64,000 nt of DNA from Hymenobacter sp. APR13 (GTDB lineage: Bacteria; Bacteroidota; Bacteroidia; Cytophagales; Hymenobacteraceae): positions 3,901,001 through 3,965,000 of the forward strand of contig NZ_CP006587.1 in the NCBI RefSeq assembly GCF_000737515.1, written 5' to 3'. Position 1 is the stretch's first letter. Each line of letters starts with the position of its first letter. Below the pieces are notes generated by a model, which ran no database searches, was not told the origin of the DNA, and saw only the letters and a program-made list of their open reading frames with translations. The position numbers and the translations under genes are program-made. Below, in pieces: positions 16,381 to 25,808 of the stretch.

Positions 16381-19300
16381 ATGTTCCTACCGTTACGCGC
16401 CCTGTTCTGCCTGCTGCTGCTTGCGCTGCCGCTGCATCTGCCCGCCCAGCAGCGCCTAGCCACCGCCCGCCAGCGCAGCTACCTTACCAAAGTCTTCCGC
16501 CTCACCGACGCCCAGACCCGGCAGCTCTACGAAACCGACCTCAGCCGGGCCCGGCCCGAGTTCTTCACCCAGCCCGTCGACTCGTTTCCGACCGACAGCG
16601 CCGCCCTTGGCCGGCGCCGGCCGCTGCCGCCCGGCTACTACCTGGTGGCCCACACCGAAGGCGCCCAGCTGGTGTACTGGCTGCGTGCCGTCACGGACCG
16701 CCAGCTCACGCTGCTCGACAACCAGACCGACCTCACGCTACTGGTGCGCGACTCGCTGGGCCGGCTGCTCGAAGACGCCCGCGTGAGCTTGCCCAAAGGG
16801 CAGCTGGTGCCGTTTGATGCCGCCACGCGCAGCTACCGCCTGCCCGGCAAAGCCGGCCGCGCCGGGCTGCTGGCCGTGGAGCACGCCGGCCGCACCACGT
16901 TTCACGCGCTGGAACAGACGTTTCCGAGTGGGGAACGGCGGCGGCCGGTCTGGGGCTGGCGGCGGGTGGTGTATGGCTTTCCGCTGGGCTACCTCACCCG
17001 GCCGGTGCGCAGCCTGTATTTTCAGCTGCGACACCCCTCGTACAATACTACCGGGCTGGTGGGGCTGCTGCGCTCGGTGTTCAGCGAAGACGTGCGCGAC
17101 CAGCGCCAGAGCCGCCGCCAGGACGAATGGGTGAGCTACCTCGCCCTCAGCAAGCCCCTGTACCGCCCCACCCACGACACGCTGCGCCTCAAAGCCCGCA
17201 TCCTGCGCCAGCGCGACGGCCAGCCCTACAACCGTCCGCTGGAGCTGTGGCTCACCGGCGACCATCAGGCCAAAATCCGGCCGCTGGCGGTGCTGAAGCC
17301 CGTGCGCCCCGGCTCCTACGAGTACACGCTGCCCCTGAGCGATACGCTGAATCTGCGCGCCGACCAGACTGTGCGCGTCCGGCTGCTGGAACCCGGCGAC
17401 GCGGGCAAGCAGCTGGCTAGCGGCAGCTTCCGGCTGGAAGACTACGAGCTGAAGAACACCCGCTACACGCTGCGGGCTGCCGAAACGCCCCACCGGCGCG
17501 GCACGCCGCAGGCCCTGTTTCTGCGCGGCCAGGACGCCAACGACCTCAACCTGCTCGATGCGCGGGTGCGCCTGAGCGTGACGCCGGCCGGGGTAGGGGC
17601 CTTCCTTGGCCGCCAGGTGTTTGTGCCCGACACGCTCTGGACCCGCGCCCAACCCCTCGATGCCACCGGCGAAACCCGCCTCAACCTGCCCGAAACCGCG
17701 CTGCCCGCCGCCAACCTCACGTACTCGGTGCAGGCCACTTTCCTCAACTCCGACAACGAGCGCCGCACCCAGGCCCAGGCCGTCAGCTACACCCTCGACC
17801 CCGGCGAGCTGCTGCTGGAGCTGCGCCACGATTCGCTGCTGGCCCGCTACGCAGTGCGCGGCAGCAGCCAACCGGCCACGGCTACTCTCGAAACCGAGTC
17901 CCTCAACTACCTCCAGGTGCCCACGCTGCGCCGCGAAACCGTGGCGCTGCCGCTGGCCCGCCCGCTCGACGCCCGCGCCACCCGCTACCGCCTCTTCGAC
18001 GCCGCCGGCCACGAAACCCAGCTCACCCTGCACGAAGCCAACGCCGGCCTGCTGCTGCGCTCCGACCGCACCACCGACTCCATCCGGCTGGCTGTGGAAA
18101 ACCCGCGCCGGCTGCCGTTCTGGTACTACCTCTACCGCGGCAACACGCTGGTGCAGCGCGGTTACGGGCCGGATTTTGCTCTGCAAACGGCCGCCGCGGG
18201 CCCGGAGCCGTGGTACGTGTCGGTGCACTATTTCTGGGGCGGGCAGCTGCTGACGGCCGAGTACAACGTGCCGCTGCCCCAGCACCGCCTGCTGATCCAA
18301 GCCGACCAGCCCGAGGTGGTGTACCCGGGCCAGCGGGTGCGGCTGCAGTACACCGTCACGGATGGCGGCGGGCGGCCCGTGCCCCGCGCCGACCTCACGG
18401 CCTACGCCCACACCAGCAAGTTTGAAGTGGACGAAGCCCCGGAAATCCCCGATTTCGAACCGGCCGTGGCCGGGCGGCTGTCGTTGCGGCGGTTCCGGCT
18501 GGGGGCCGGCTTCGAAAATCAGGCCGAGCGGCCGGGGCAGCAGCCGCTAATCTGGGGCGCGTGGCGGCAGCGCCTCGGGCTGGACTCGCTGCGCTTCTAC
18601 CAGTTTCTGTATCCGGAATACGGCACGTTCCACGAGTACCAGCTTGCGCCGGGCGGCATCACCCAGATTTCGCCGTTCGTGGTGGACTCGGGGCGGGTGC
18701 AGACGGCGGTGGCCGTGTACGTGGATGGCGTGCCGGTGTACGTGGCTGGCGTCAACGGTGAGGAGCCGTTTGCGCTGGTGGCCGACAGCGGCCAGCACGC
18801 CGTGGCTGTCCGCACGCCCAACCGCCTCGTGACGCTGCGCGGGGTGCGGCTGCGCCACCTGCACAAACTCACGCTCAGCATCGACCCCAATCAACCCTGC
18901 CACGAGCTGACGGTGGAGAAGCGCGGCCCGCTCACCGAGGCCGAGCGCCAGCAGCTGCAACGCTTTCTGCTGCTGATCGATAAGCGCGACTACGACGAGC
19001 AGGTGCTGCTGCGCCAGGGCAACCGCCTGCAGCCCCTCGGCGCGGGCCGCCCGGTGCCGGTGGCCGGCGCTTCCACGCGCCGCTTCAGCTACAGCAGCTA
19101 CAACCGCTACGACCGCGCCGATTTCCACCTCGCCGGCCCCTTTCGGCCCGATTCGGTGCTGCTGCGCCGCTCCGACGGGCTGCGGCGCAAGTTCCTGCTG
19201 GAGCCCAACTACCGCTTCACTTTCGGGGCGGGGCTGCTGAAGATGCGCTGCGTGGCTGGCTCGGAGTTTGGCCGCCTGGGAGAGGCCACCAGCTTCGGGG

Positions 19301-22300
19301 TGCTGCCGTTCCAGGATTTCGCCTACACCGAAGCCGACCTCAAGCCCCAGCCCGCCACCGGCTACTATCGCAGCAGCTACAGCCCCGAGCCGGAGCTGAA
19401 CAACCCCGTAACCACGCCCGCCGGGCAGGGGCGGCTAACCGTGCGCCTGCCGGTGCCAGCCGCCGCCAACGCGGCCCGGCGCCAGCCTGCCACGCTGCCG
19501 CCGGTGCTCTACACGCTGCTCACCCAGCCCGCCAACCCCAAATTCGTGCGGCTGGAGCGCGGCCTGCCCCAGACCGTCCACGCGCTGCCCACCGGCCGCT
19601 ACCGCCTAGCGCTGCTGCTGGCCGACAGCACCGTGCTGGCCCCGGCCCCGGAAGTCAGCGTGCAGCCCAACGGCGCCACCTACGTGCAGCTGGATTCTGC
19701 GGACTTGCTCCCGGCCGGCTCGGTAGCCCGGGCGCTGCGCCGCCGCTTCCAACAGTTGGTGCGTGAGCGGCTGCCCCGCGCAACTGCCGTCAGCCCGGCC
19801 CGCGAGGAGCGCCGCGAAGTGCAGGTGAAAGTGCCCGTGGTGCCGCAGCCGGGCTGGCGCGTGCAGCGCGGCCGCATCGAAGACAAGCAATCCGGCGAGG
19901 GCCTGCCCGGCGTCACGGTGCTGCTCAAAGGCACCACCATCGGTGTCAGCACCAACGCCGACGGCAGCTTCGAGCTGAGCGTGCCGCCGGACGGCGGCCT
20001 ACTGGTGATTTCCTCCATCGGCTACGTATCAGCTGAGCACCGGCTGGATGGGCGTGACATGCTGGTGGGCTTAACTACAGATTCCAGACAACTAAGTGAA
20101 GTGGTAGTGGTAGGCTTCGGAGTGGAGCAGCGCCGCCGCAACCTGTCGGCCTCGGTTTCTACCATCGCCAGCGCCTCGCTGTCGGGCCGGGTGGCGGGTG
20201 TTTCCATTAACGGCCAGCCGGGCAGCAGTGTGGGCGTGCAGATCCGCGGGATCAGCACGCTCAGCGGGAGTGGGGCGCCGCTGCTGATTGTGGACGGGCT
20301 GCCGTTTTCGGGCAACCAGGCTGATATCAACCCCGACGATATTGCGGGGATGAAAGTGATGAAAGGAGCTGCCGCGGCAGCTACGTTTGGCTCGCGTGCC
20401 GCCAACGGCGTCATCGTCATCACCACCAAATCCGGCATTGGTGGCCGCAGGGCGCTGGGCTTCGATGCCGATCCGGCCGTGGCCATCGGCCCCGACGGCC
20501 AGCCCACCGCCGGCCGCGACCCGCGCCTCTCGCTGCGTCGCCGCTTCTCGGATTCCGGTTGGTGGCGACCCTCGCTCGTCACCGACGCCCAGGGCCGGGT
20601 TAGCACCGAAGTCATCGTGCCCGACGACATCACCGGCTGGGACACCTTCGTGCTGGCCTCCGACGACCACGCCCGCACCGGCACTTTCACGGCCCTGATG
20701 CGCTCCTTCAAGGCCGTGCTGGGCGAGCTGGCCGCGCCGCGCTTCCTCATCGAAGGCGACCGGGCGCAGCTGCTCGGCAAAACCCTCAACTACCTGCCCG
20801 ACACCGCCCAGGTCACGACCAGCTTCCGGGTGGGCGAGGGGCCGGCCCGCAGCCAGCGCCACCAGGTAGCCACCGCCACCCTCGACACGCTCACCATCAC
20901 GGCCCCCACCGGCGGCCCCGATTCGGTGGCGGTCAGCTTCCAGCTCACCCAGCCCAACGGCTACCAAGACGGCGAGCTGCGCTACCTGCCGGTGCTGCCG
21001 GCCGGCACCCGCGAGCGGGTAGGCACTTTCGCCGTACTCACCGCCACCGACACCACCCTCACGCTGCCCATCCGGCCCGAGCTGGGGCCCGTGACGGTGC
21101 GCCTGGAAAGCGACCCGCTGCCCACGCTCCTCGACGAAATCCGGCACGTGCAGCGCTACGCCTATCTGTGCAACGAGCAGGCCGCTTCCAAGCTGAAAAC
21201 CCTGCTGCTGGAGCAGCGCATCCGCGAGCAGCTCAAGCAGCCATTTGAGGGGGAGAAGGACGTGAACCGCCTGATCCGGCACCTGCTGCGCGGCCGCCAC
21301 CAGCCCGAAGGCCTGTGGGGCACTTGGCCCGGCGCGGCCGTCAGCCCCTGGGCCACGCTGCACGTGGTAGAAGCGCTGTTGGAAGCCACTCAGCAGGGCT
21401 ACGCCGTGAAGCTCGACCGGGACGCGTTGCGCAGCTACCTGCTGCGGCAGCTGGACGTGGCCTTTGCCGATGCCGCCGCCCGTGCCGCGCTGGCCGCCAC
21501 GCCCACCGGCCAGCGCTACGAGGCCCTGTATTTCCAGTCCGACGACGACCGAATCCGGCTGCTGCAGCTGCTGCACCGCCTCGGCGCCCAGCCCGATTTC
21601 CGCACCTACGTGCTGCGCCTGGAGCGCGAAGCCCCGGCGGGCAAAAAAGTCCGCCAGCCCCTCGACCGGTACCTGGCCCTGGCCAACCTGCGCCAGCAGC
21701 TGGGCCTGCCGTTTCAGCTGGACACGCTGCGCCGCTACCGCCTGCGCACCGAGCTGGGCGGCGTGTTCTATGCCGATACGCTGCGCGACGGCGCTTTCTA
21801 CCGCTACCTGCTGCCCGACCGCACCGCCAATACGCTGCTGGCTTACCGCCTGCTGCGCGCCCGCGGCGGCCAGGAAGCCGAGCTGACCCGCATCCGGACC
21901 TACCTGCTGCAGCAGCGCCGCAGCGCCAGCCACTGGGGCAGCACCTACGAAGCCGCCCTGATCTTGGAAACCATCGTGCCCGACCTGCTGGTGGCTGGTT
22001 CTCAGGGCCTGATGGCCCGCGCCCAGCTCAGCGGCGCGCTCAGCCAGCAGGTAAGCAAATTTCCGTTCGACACCATCGTGGCGGCCGGGGCCGGGCCGCT
22101 GGTGCTGCGCAAGGAAGGCGGCCTGCCGGTGTATGCCACGGCGTATCAGTCGTTTTGGAATGCCGCGCCGGTGGCGGTGGCCGCGCCGTTTGGGGTGCGC
22201 AGCACGCTGGCCGGACAGGAGGGCAGCCGCGTGCTGCTGAAGGCTGGCCAGCCCGCCGAGCTGCTTGTAACCGTGGACGTGAAGGCCGAAGCCCGCTACG

Positions 22301-22560
22301 TGCTGCTGGAAGTGCCCATCCCGGCTGGCTGCTCCTACGGCGAAAAAGCGCCCGGCAACTTCTTCGAGGTGCACCGCGAATACCTGCGCCACCAGGTCGG
22401 CATCTTCATCGACGTGCTGCCCATCGGCCGCCACACGTTCCGGGTGGCGCTGCAGCCGCGCTACCGCGGCCGCTACACCCTCAACCCCGCCAAAGCCGAG
22501 CTGATGTATTTCCCCACCCGGTTCGGCCGCTCGGCCAGCAAGCAGGCCGTGGTGGAGTAG
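16381..22560 (+). CDS. Alpha-2-macroglobulin-like protein with embedded SusC-type TonB plug
   Basis: The start at 16381 gives MFLPLRALFCLLLL... ending QLPAQ-like, a good signal peptide; the frame is open 19 codons upstream. The 2,059-residue protein begins with macroglobulin-like beta domains (about 90-1150). A carboxypeptidase-regulatory-like domain (about 1162-1235, GLPGVTVLLKGTTIGVSTNA) and a TonB-receptor plug of SusC type follow (about 1253-1352, with SVGVQIRGIS, LLIVDGLPF, IAGMKVMKGA and AANGVIVITTKSG). The A2M domain comes next (GWWRPSLVTDAQGRVSTE..., from about 1393), then a helical thioester domain with CNEQ at 1597-1600, and a C-terminal receptor-binding-like domain. No TonB barrel is present. 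Bacterial A2Ms trap proteases in the periplasm. The plug sits about where the bait region lies in other A2Ms. Its purpose is unknown. Confidence 0.85.
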   Translation: MFLPLRALFCLLLLALPLHLPAQQRLATARQRSYLTKVFRLTDAQTRQLYETDLSRARPEFFTQPVDSFPTDSAALGRRRPLPPGYYLVAHTEGAQLVYWLRAVTDRQLTLLDNQTDLTLLVRDSLGRLLEDARVSLPKGQLVPFDAATRSYRLPGKAGRAGLLAVEHAGRTTFHALEQTFPSGERRRPVWGWRRVVYGFPLGYLTRPVRSLYFQLRHPSYNTTGLVGLLRSVFSEDVRDQRQSRRQDEWVSYLALSKPLYRPTHDTLRLKARILRQRDGQPYNRPLELWLTGDHQAKIRPLAVLKPVRPGSYEYTLPLSDTLNLRADQTVRVRLLEPGDAGKQLASGSFRLEDYELKNTRYTLRAAETPHRRGTPQALFLRGQDANDLNLLDARVRLSVTPAGVGAFLGRQVFVPDTLWTRAQPLDATGETRLNLPETALPAANLTYSVQATFLNSDNERRTQAQAVSYTLDPGELLLELRHDSLLARYAVRGSSQPATATLETESLNYLQVPTLRRETVALPLARPLDARATRYRLFDAAGHETQLTLHEANAGLLLRSDRTTDSIRLAVENPRRLPFWYYLYRGNTLVQRGYGPDFALQTAAAGPEPWYVSVHYFWGGQLLTAEYNVPLPQHRLLIQADQPEVVYPGQRVRLQYTVTDGGGRPVPRADLTAYAHTSKFEVDEAPEIPDFEPAVAGRLSLRRFRLGAGFENQAERPGQQPLIWGAWRQRLGLDSLRFYQFLYPEYGTFHEYQLAPGGITQISPFVVDSGRVQTAVAVYVDGVPVYVAGVNGEEPFALVADSGQHAVAVRTPNRLVTLRGVRLRHLHKLTLSIDPNQPCHELTVEKRGPLTEAERQQLQRFLLLIDKRDYDEQVLLRQGNRLQPLGAGRPVPVAGASTRRFSYSSYNRYDRADFHLAGPFRPDSVLLRRSDGLRRKFLLEPNYRFTFGAGLLKMRCVAGSEFGRLGEATSFGVLPFQDFAYTEADLKPQPATGYYRSSYSPEPELNNPVTTPAGQGRLTVRLPVPAAANAARRQPATLPPVLYTLLTQPANPKFVRLERGLPQTVHALPTGRYRLALLLADSTVLAPAPEVSVQPNGATYVQLDSADLLPAGSVARALRRRFQQLVRERLPRATAVSPAREERREVQVKVPVVPQPGWRVQRGRIEDKQSGEGLPGVTVLLKGTTIGVSTNADGSFELSVPPDGGLLVISSIGYVSAEHRLDGRDMLVGLTTDSRQLSEVVVVGFGVEQRRRNLSASVSTIASASLSGRVAGVSINGQPGSSVGVQIRGISTLSGSGAPLLIVDGLPFSGNQADINPDDIAGMKVMKGAAAAATFGSRAANGVIVITTKSGIGGRRALGFDADPAVAIGPDGQPTAGRDPRLSLRRRFSDSGWWRPSLVTDAQGRVSTEVIVPDDITGWDTFVLASDDHARTGTFTALMRSFKAVLGELAAPRFLIEGDRAQLLGKTLNYLPDTAQVTTSFRVGEGPARSQRHQVATATLDTLTITAPTGGPDSVAVSFQLTQPNGYQDGELRYLPVLPAGTRERVGTFAVLTATDTTLTLPIRPELGPVTVRLESDPLPTLLDEIRHVQRYAYLCNEQAASKLKTLLLEQRIREQLKQPFEGEKDVNRLIRHLLRGRHQPEGLWGTWPGAAVSPWATLHVVEALLEATQQGYAVKLDRDALRSYLLRQLDVAFADAAARAALAATPTGQRYEALYFQSDDDRIRLLQLLHRLGAQPDFRTYVLRLEREAPAGKKVRQPLDRYLALANLRQQLGLPFQLDTLRRYRLRTELGGVFYADTLRDGAFYRYLLPDRTANTLLAYRLLRARGGQEAELTRIRTYLLQQRRSASHWGSTYEAALILETIVPDLLVAGSQGLMARAQLSGALSQQVSKFPFDTIVAAGAGPLVLRKEGGLPVYATAYQSFWNAAPVAVAAPFGVRSTLAGQEGSRVLLKAGQPAELLVTVDVKAEARYVLLEVPIPAGCSYGEKAPGNFFEVHREYLRHQVGIFIDVLPIGRHTFRVALQPRYRGRYTLNPAKAELMYFPTRFGRSASKQAVVE

Positions 22561-22582
22561 GGGCAGTTTGGCTGGTCCGGCG

Positions 22583-22784
22583 GCTTTTTGGAGCCGTCGG
22601 GCCGGTCGCCGCGTGCTGCCCCGGACCGGTGTAGAGACGCGTATTCGCGTCTCGTCGTTGAACGGCCGGAACCGCGCCAGCTAAACAACATCACCAACGA
22701 CGAGACGCGAATACGCGTCTCTACACCGTTCTGCCAGGCAGTACCTACATTCTGGCAACGACCGGCCCGACGGCTCCAAAAAGC
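22583..22784. repeat. Nested perfect inverted repeats (family A inside a 26-bp outer pair)
   Basis: Outer arms 22583-22608 and 22759-22784 (GCTTTTTGGAGCCG...) are exact 26-bp reverse complements. Inside, a perfect 34-bp pair (22627-22660 and 22695-22728) carries the family A core GTAGAGACGCGTATTCGCG. The whole 300-bp gap between the A2M gene and the neopullulanase gene is occupied by this structure and no gene is seen. The outer arm on the plus strand ends near GGCTCC-AAAAAGC and could stop transcription. Confidence 0.9.
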
Positions 22785-22867
22785 TGCCGGGCCGGCGGGC
22801 GTACCCGCCGAAACCAATAACTTCCGGCCTGCTAACGCCGTTGCCTGGTTTCTCACGCACTAGTCCC

Positions 22868-24751
22868 ATGAAAAAAATGCTCTATACGCTGCTGCTGGCG
22901 GCTTCTCTGCTGCCGCTGGGCGCCGCGGCCCAGTCCATCACCCGCCTGAACCCCACCAACTGGTGGGTGGGCATGAAGCACAACACCGTGCAGGTGCTGG
23001 TGTACGGCCCCCAGGCCGGCACGCTCACCTACACCGTGAACTACCCCGGCGTGAAGCTGGTGAAAACCAACACCGTTGAGAACCCCAACTACGCCTTCCT
23101 CGACCTAGTAATTGCGCCCACGGCCAAACCCGGGCAGGTGGCGCTGGTGGGCAAGAAGGGCACGAAAACCGCGACCCAGAACTGGGAGCTGAAGGCCCGC
23201 GACAACGCGGTGAAAGCCCAAGGCGTCACGCAGGCGGATTTCATCTACCTGGCCATGCCCGACCGTTTCGCCAACGGTGACCCCTCAAACGACAAGTTTG
23301 CCGATATGGCCGACCCCAGCTCCGACCGCGCCCAGCCCTTCCTGCGCCACGGCGGCGACCTGCAGGGGGCCGCGCAGCACCTCGATTACCTGAAGGAGCT
23401 GGGCGTGACGGCCGTGTGGTTTACGCCCGTCATCGAAAACAACCAGGGCCTCACCGACGAAGGCGGGGCCAAACGCTCGGCCTACCACGGCTACGGCTTC
23501 ACCGACCACTACACCGTGGACAAGCGCCTGGGCGGCAACGCCGCCTACAAGGCCTTCGTGCAGAAAGCCCACGGCATGGGCCTGAAAGTGGTGCAGGATG
23601 CCGTGTACAACCACATCGGCAACAACCACTGGTTTATCCAGGACTTGCCCATGAAAAGCTGGCTGCACCAGTGGCCCACCTACACCAACACCAGCTACCG
23701 CCAGCAGCCCATCACCGACCCCCACGCCGCCCAGATTGACAAGCGCGTGACCCTCGACGGCTGGTTTGTGCCCTTCCTGCCCGACCTCAACCAGCAGAAC
23801 CCCTACGTGGCCAACTTCCTGATCCAGCACGCCCTCTGGACGGTGGAGAACTTTGGGGTGGATGCCTGGCGCATCGACACCTATATGTACAACGACCAGC
23901 CCTTCATGAACCGCTGCAACGCGGCCCTGCTGCAGGAGTACCCCAAGATTCACATTTTCGGGGAGTCGTCGGTGACCAGCATCGTGGACCAGGCCTACTA
24001 CGTGCGCAACAAGATTGACTTTCCCTTTAAGTCCAACCAGCCCGGCGGCCTCGATTTCGTGCTGGAAAACGCCATGCTGGCCGGCCTGAAGGAAGTGGGC
24101 ACGCCCGGCGCCACCGGCTGGGACAACGGTGCCCAGCGCGTGTACCAGGCCCTGGCCCAGGACGCCGTGTACCAGGACCCCACCAAGCTCGTCACCTTCA
24201 TCGACAACCACGACCACAACCGCTTCCTCTCGGAAGTAGGCGAGGACGTTGCCAAATATAAGATGGGCCTGACCTGGTTGCTGACCACCCGCGGCATCCC
24301 GAGCATATATTACGGCACGGAAATCCTGATGAAGAACTTCAAGGACCCCTCCGACGCCGAAGTGCGCCGCGACTTCCCCGGCGGCTTTCCTGGCGACCAG
24401 CAGAACAAGTTCACGGCCGCCGGCCGCACCGAGGCCGAAAACGACGCCTTCCGCTTCGTGAGCACCCTGGCCAACTACCGCCGCACCCACCCGGTGCTCA
24501 GCTCCGGCCAGCTGATGCAGTACCTACCCGAAAACGGCCAGTACGTGTACTTCCGCTACGCTGACGCCGGCACCGTCATGGTAGCTTCCAACACCACCGA
24601 TAAAGCCGCCAGCCTGCCCACCGCCCGCTTCTCCGAGCGCATGACCGGCTTCACCAAAGCCCGCAACGTCCTCACCGGCGAAACCATTTCCGACCTGAAA
24701 ACCCTGCAGCTGCCCGCCAAAACGGCGCTGGTGCTGGAGCTGATGAAGTAG
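22868..24751 (+). CDS. GH13 neopullulanase / cyclomaltodextrinase (SusA-like)
   Basis: The chosen start 22868 gives MKKMLYTLLLAASLLPLGAAAQ, a signal peptide, so the enzyme is periplasmic or surface-exposed. An N-terminal cyclomaltodextrinase-type beta domain (about 25-110) precedes the GH13 barrel. Its signature segments are DAVYNH, VDAWRIDTYM (nucleophile Asp), IHIFGESS (acid/base Glu) and FIDNHDHNR (transition-state Asp). Length (627 residues) fits SusA-like neopullulanases that cleave alpha-1,4-glucans and cyclodextrins. It is the only plus-strand member of the glucan-use region; the amylase, GH97 and SusR-like genes lie further on in the other orientation. The ADP-ribosylglycohydrolase gene follows 12 bp later. 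Confidence 0.9.
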   Translation: MKKMLYTLLLAASLLPLGAAAQSITRLNPTNWWVGMKHNTVQVLVYGPQAGTLTYTVNYPGVKLVKTNTVENPNYAFLDLVIAPTAKPGQVALVGKKGTKTATQNWELKARDNAVKAQGVTQADFIYLAMPDRFANGDPSNDKFADMADPSSDRAQPFLRHGGDLQGAAQHLDYLKELGVTAVWFTPVIENNQGLTDEGGAKRSAYHGYGFTDHYTVDKRLGGNAAYKAFVQKAHGMGLKVVQDAVYNHIGNNHWFIQDLPMKSWLHQWPTYTNTSYRQQPITDPHAAQIDKRVTLDGWFVPFLPDLNQQNPYVANFLIQHALWTVENFGVDAWRIDTYMYNDQPFMNRCNAALLQEYPKIHIFGESSVTSIVDQAYYVRNKIDFPFKSNQPGGLDFVLENAMLAGLKEVGTPGATGWDNGAQRVYQALAQDAVYQDPTKLVTFIDNHDHNRFLSEVGEDVAKYKMGLTWLLTTRGIPSIYYGTEILMKNFKDPSDAEVRRDFPGGFPGDQQNKFTAAGRTEAENDAFRFVSTLANYRRTHPVLSSGQLMQYLPENGQYVYFRYADAGTVMVASNTTDKAASLPTARFSERMTGFTKARNVLTGETISDLKTLQLPAKTALVLELMK

Positions 24752-24762
24752 CCTTCACCCCT

Positions 24763-25713
24763 ATGACAAATACCCCCGAATCCCAGCTCCGGGCTGCCCT
24801 GTTGGGTTTGGCCGTGGGCGATGCGCTGGGTGTGCCGGTGGAGTTCCAGAGCCGCGCCGCCCGCCGCCACGACCCCGTGGTGCATATGCGCGCTTACGGC
24901 ACCCACCACCAGCCCGCCGGCACCTGGTCTGATGATGCCTCACTCACGTTCTGCCTCGCTGAAGCCATTGCTGATGGCTACACCGTGGGCAAGCTGGCCG
25001 AGAACTGCTGCCGCTGGTACTACAAAAACTTCTGGACGCCCCACGGCTCCGTGTTCGACATCGGCATCACCACCCGCGAGGCCCTGCAGAAGCTCAAAGC
25101 CGACCCTGACCTAATTCTGGCGGGCGGCACCGACGAGTTCAGCAATGGCAACGGCGCCCTGATGCGGATTCTGCCGCTGGCTTTCTACCAGGAGCAGGCC
25201 CCGCCGGCCGCCCGGTTTCAGCTGATCCGGGAGGCTTCGGCCGTCACGCACGGCCATATCCGCTCGGCGGTGGCGTGCTGGCTGTACCTGGAAATGGCCC
25301 GCCACCTGCGCGCCGGCCTGGCCCCGGCCGCGGCCTACGCCCAACTGTGCGCCGAAACCCCGGCCCAGCTGCGGGAGCTGCGCGTTCCAGAACCGGAAGT
25401 AGCCCAGTTCGACTACCTGCTCACCGGACAACTGGCTGATTTTCCGGAGCAGAAGATCCGCAGCGGCGGCTACGTCATGCACACGCTGGAAGCCAGCCTG
25501 TGGTGTTTGCTGCGCCACGAAACCTTTGCCGAAACCGTGCTGGCCGCCGTCAACCTCGGCGACGATACCGACACCACCGGGGCCGTAGCGGGCGGTTTGG
25601 CCGGCCTGTATTATGGCGAGGCCGCCATTCCAGCCGAGTGGCTGGCCGTGCTGGCCCGCCGCGCCGACATAGAGGAGCTAGCTCGCCGCATGTTGGCTGC
25701 CATGAGCCGCTGA
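24763..25713 (+). CDS. ADP-ribosylglycohydrolase family protein
   Basis: The 316-residue protein has the hallmarks of the DraG/ARH fold: ALLGLAVGDALGVPVEF at the N-terminus, GTWSDDASLTFCLAEA (metal-binding SDD), NGALMRILPLA, SAVTHGHIRS and the C-terminal NLGDDTDTTGAVAGGLAG. The aspartates of WSDD and GDDTDT bind two Mg ions in the family. These enzymes remove ADP-ribose from proteins, nucleic acids or small molecules. Only 12 bp separate it from the neopullulanase gene, so it is probably co-transcribed; the functional reason is not clear. A strong terminator ends the unit. Confidence 0.92.
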   Translation: MTNTPESQLRAALLGLAVGDALGVPVEFQSRAARRHDPVVHMRAYGTHHQPAGTWSDDASLTFCLAEAIADGYTVGKLAENCCRWYYKNFWTPHGSVFDIGITTREALQKLKADPDLILAGGTDEFSNGNGALMRILPLAFYQEQAPPAARFQLIREASAVTHGHIRSAVACWLYLEMARHLRAGLAPAAAYAQLCAETPAQLRELRVPEPEVAQFDYLLTGQLADFPEQKIRSGGYVMHTLEASLWCLLRHETFAETVLAAVNLGDDTDTTGAVAGGLAGLYYGEAAIPAEWLAVLARRADIEELARRMLAAMSR

Positions 25714-25743
25714 TGGCTGAAAAGGTATCAGGAGCAGGGCTCC

Positions 25744-25781
25744 ACAGAAAAGGCCCGGCGTATTAGCCGGGCCTTTTCTGT
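25744..25781 (+). terminator. Intrinsic terminator after the ADP-ribosylglycohydrolase gene
   Basis: A perfect 16-bp stem (ACAGAAAAGGCCCGGC) with a 6-base loop contains TTTT in its descending arm. It separates two convergent genes and may work in both directions. Confidence 0.85.
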
Positions 25782-25808
25782 GAAGGCAGGAAGTGCAAAA
25801 GGTGGACG

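Noticed and set aside
20137-20436. A separate SusC-type TonB receptor gene inside the A2M region
   Set aside because: The plug is in the same uninterrupted frame as the A2M domains and is not followed by a beta-barrel, so it is part of one protein.
20092-22434. A 780-codon minus-strand frame opposite the A2M-like gene
   Set aside because: No motif and antisense composition; the plus-strand frame has A2M and plug signatures throughout.
22583-22784. Nested inverted repeat as an insertion sequence
   Set aside because: There is no transposase or room for one; it is a non-coding palindromic element.
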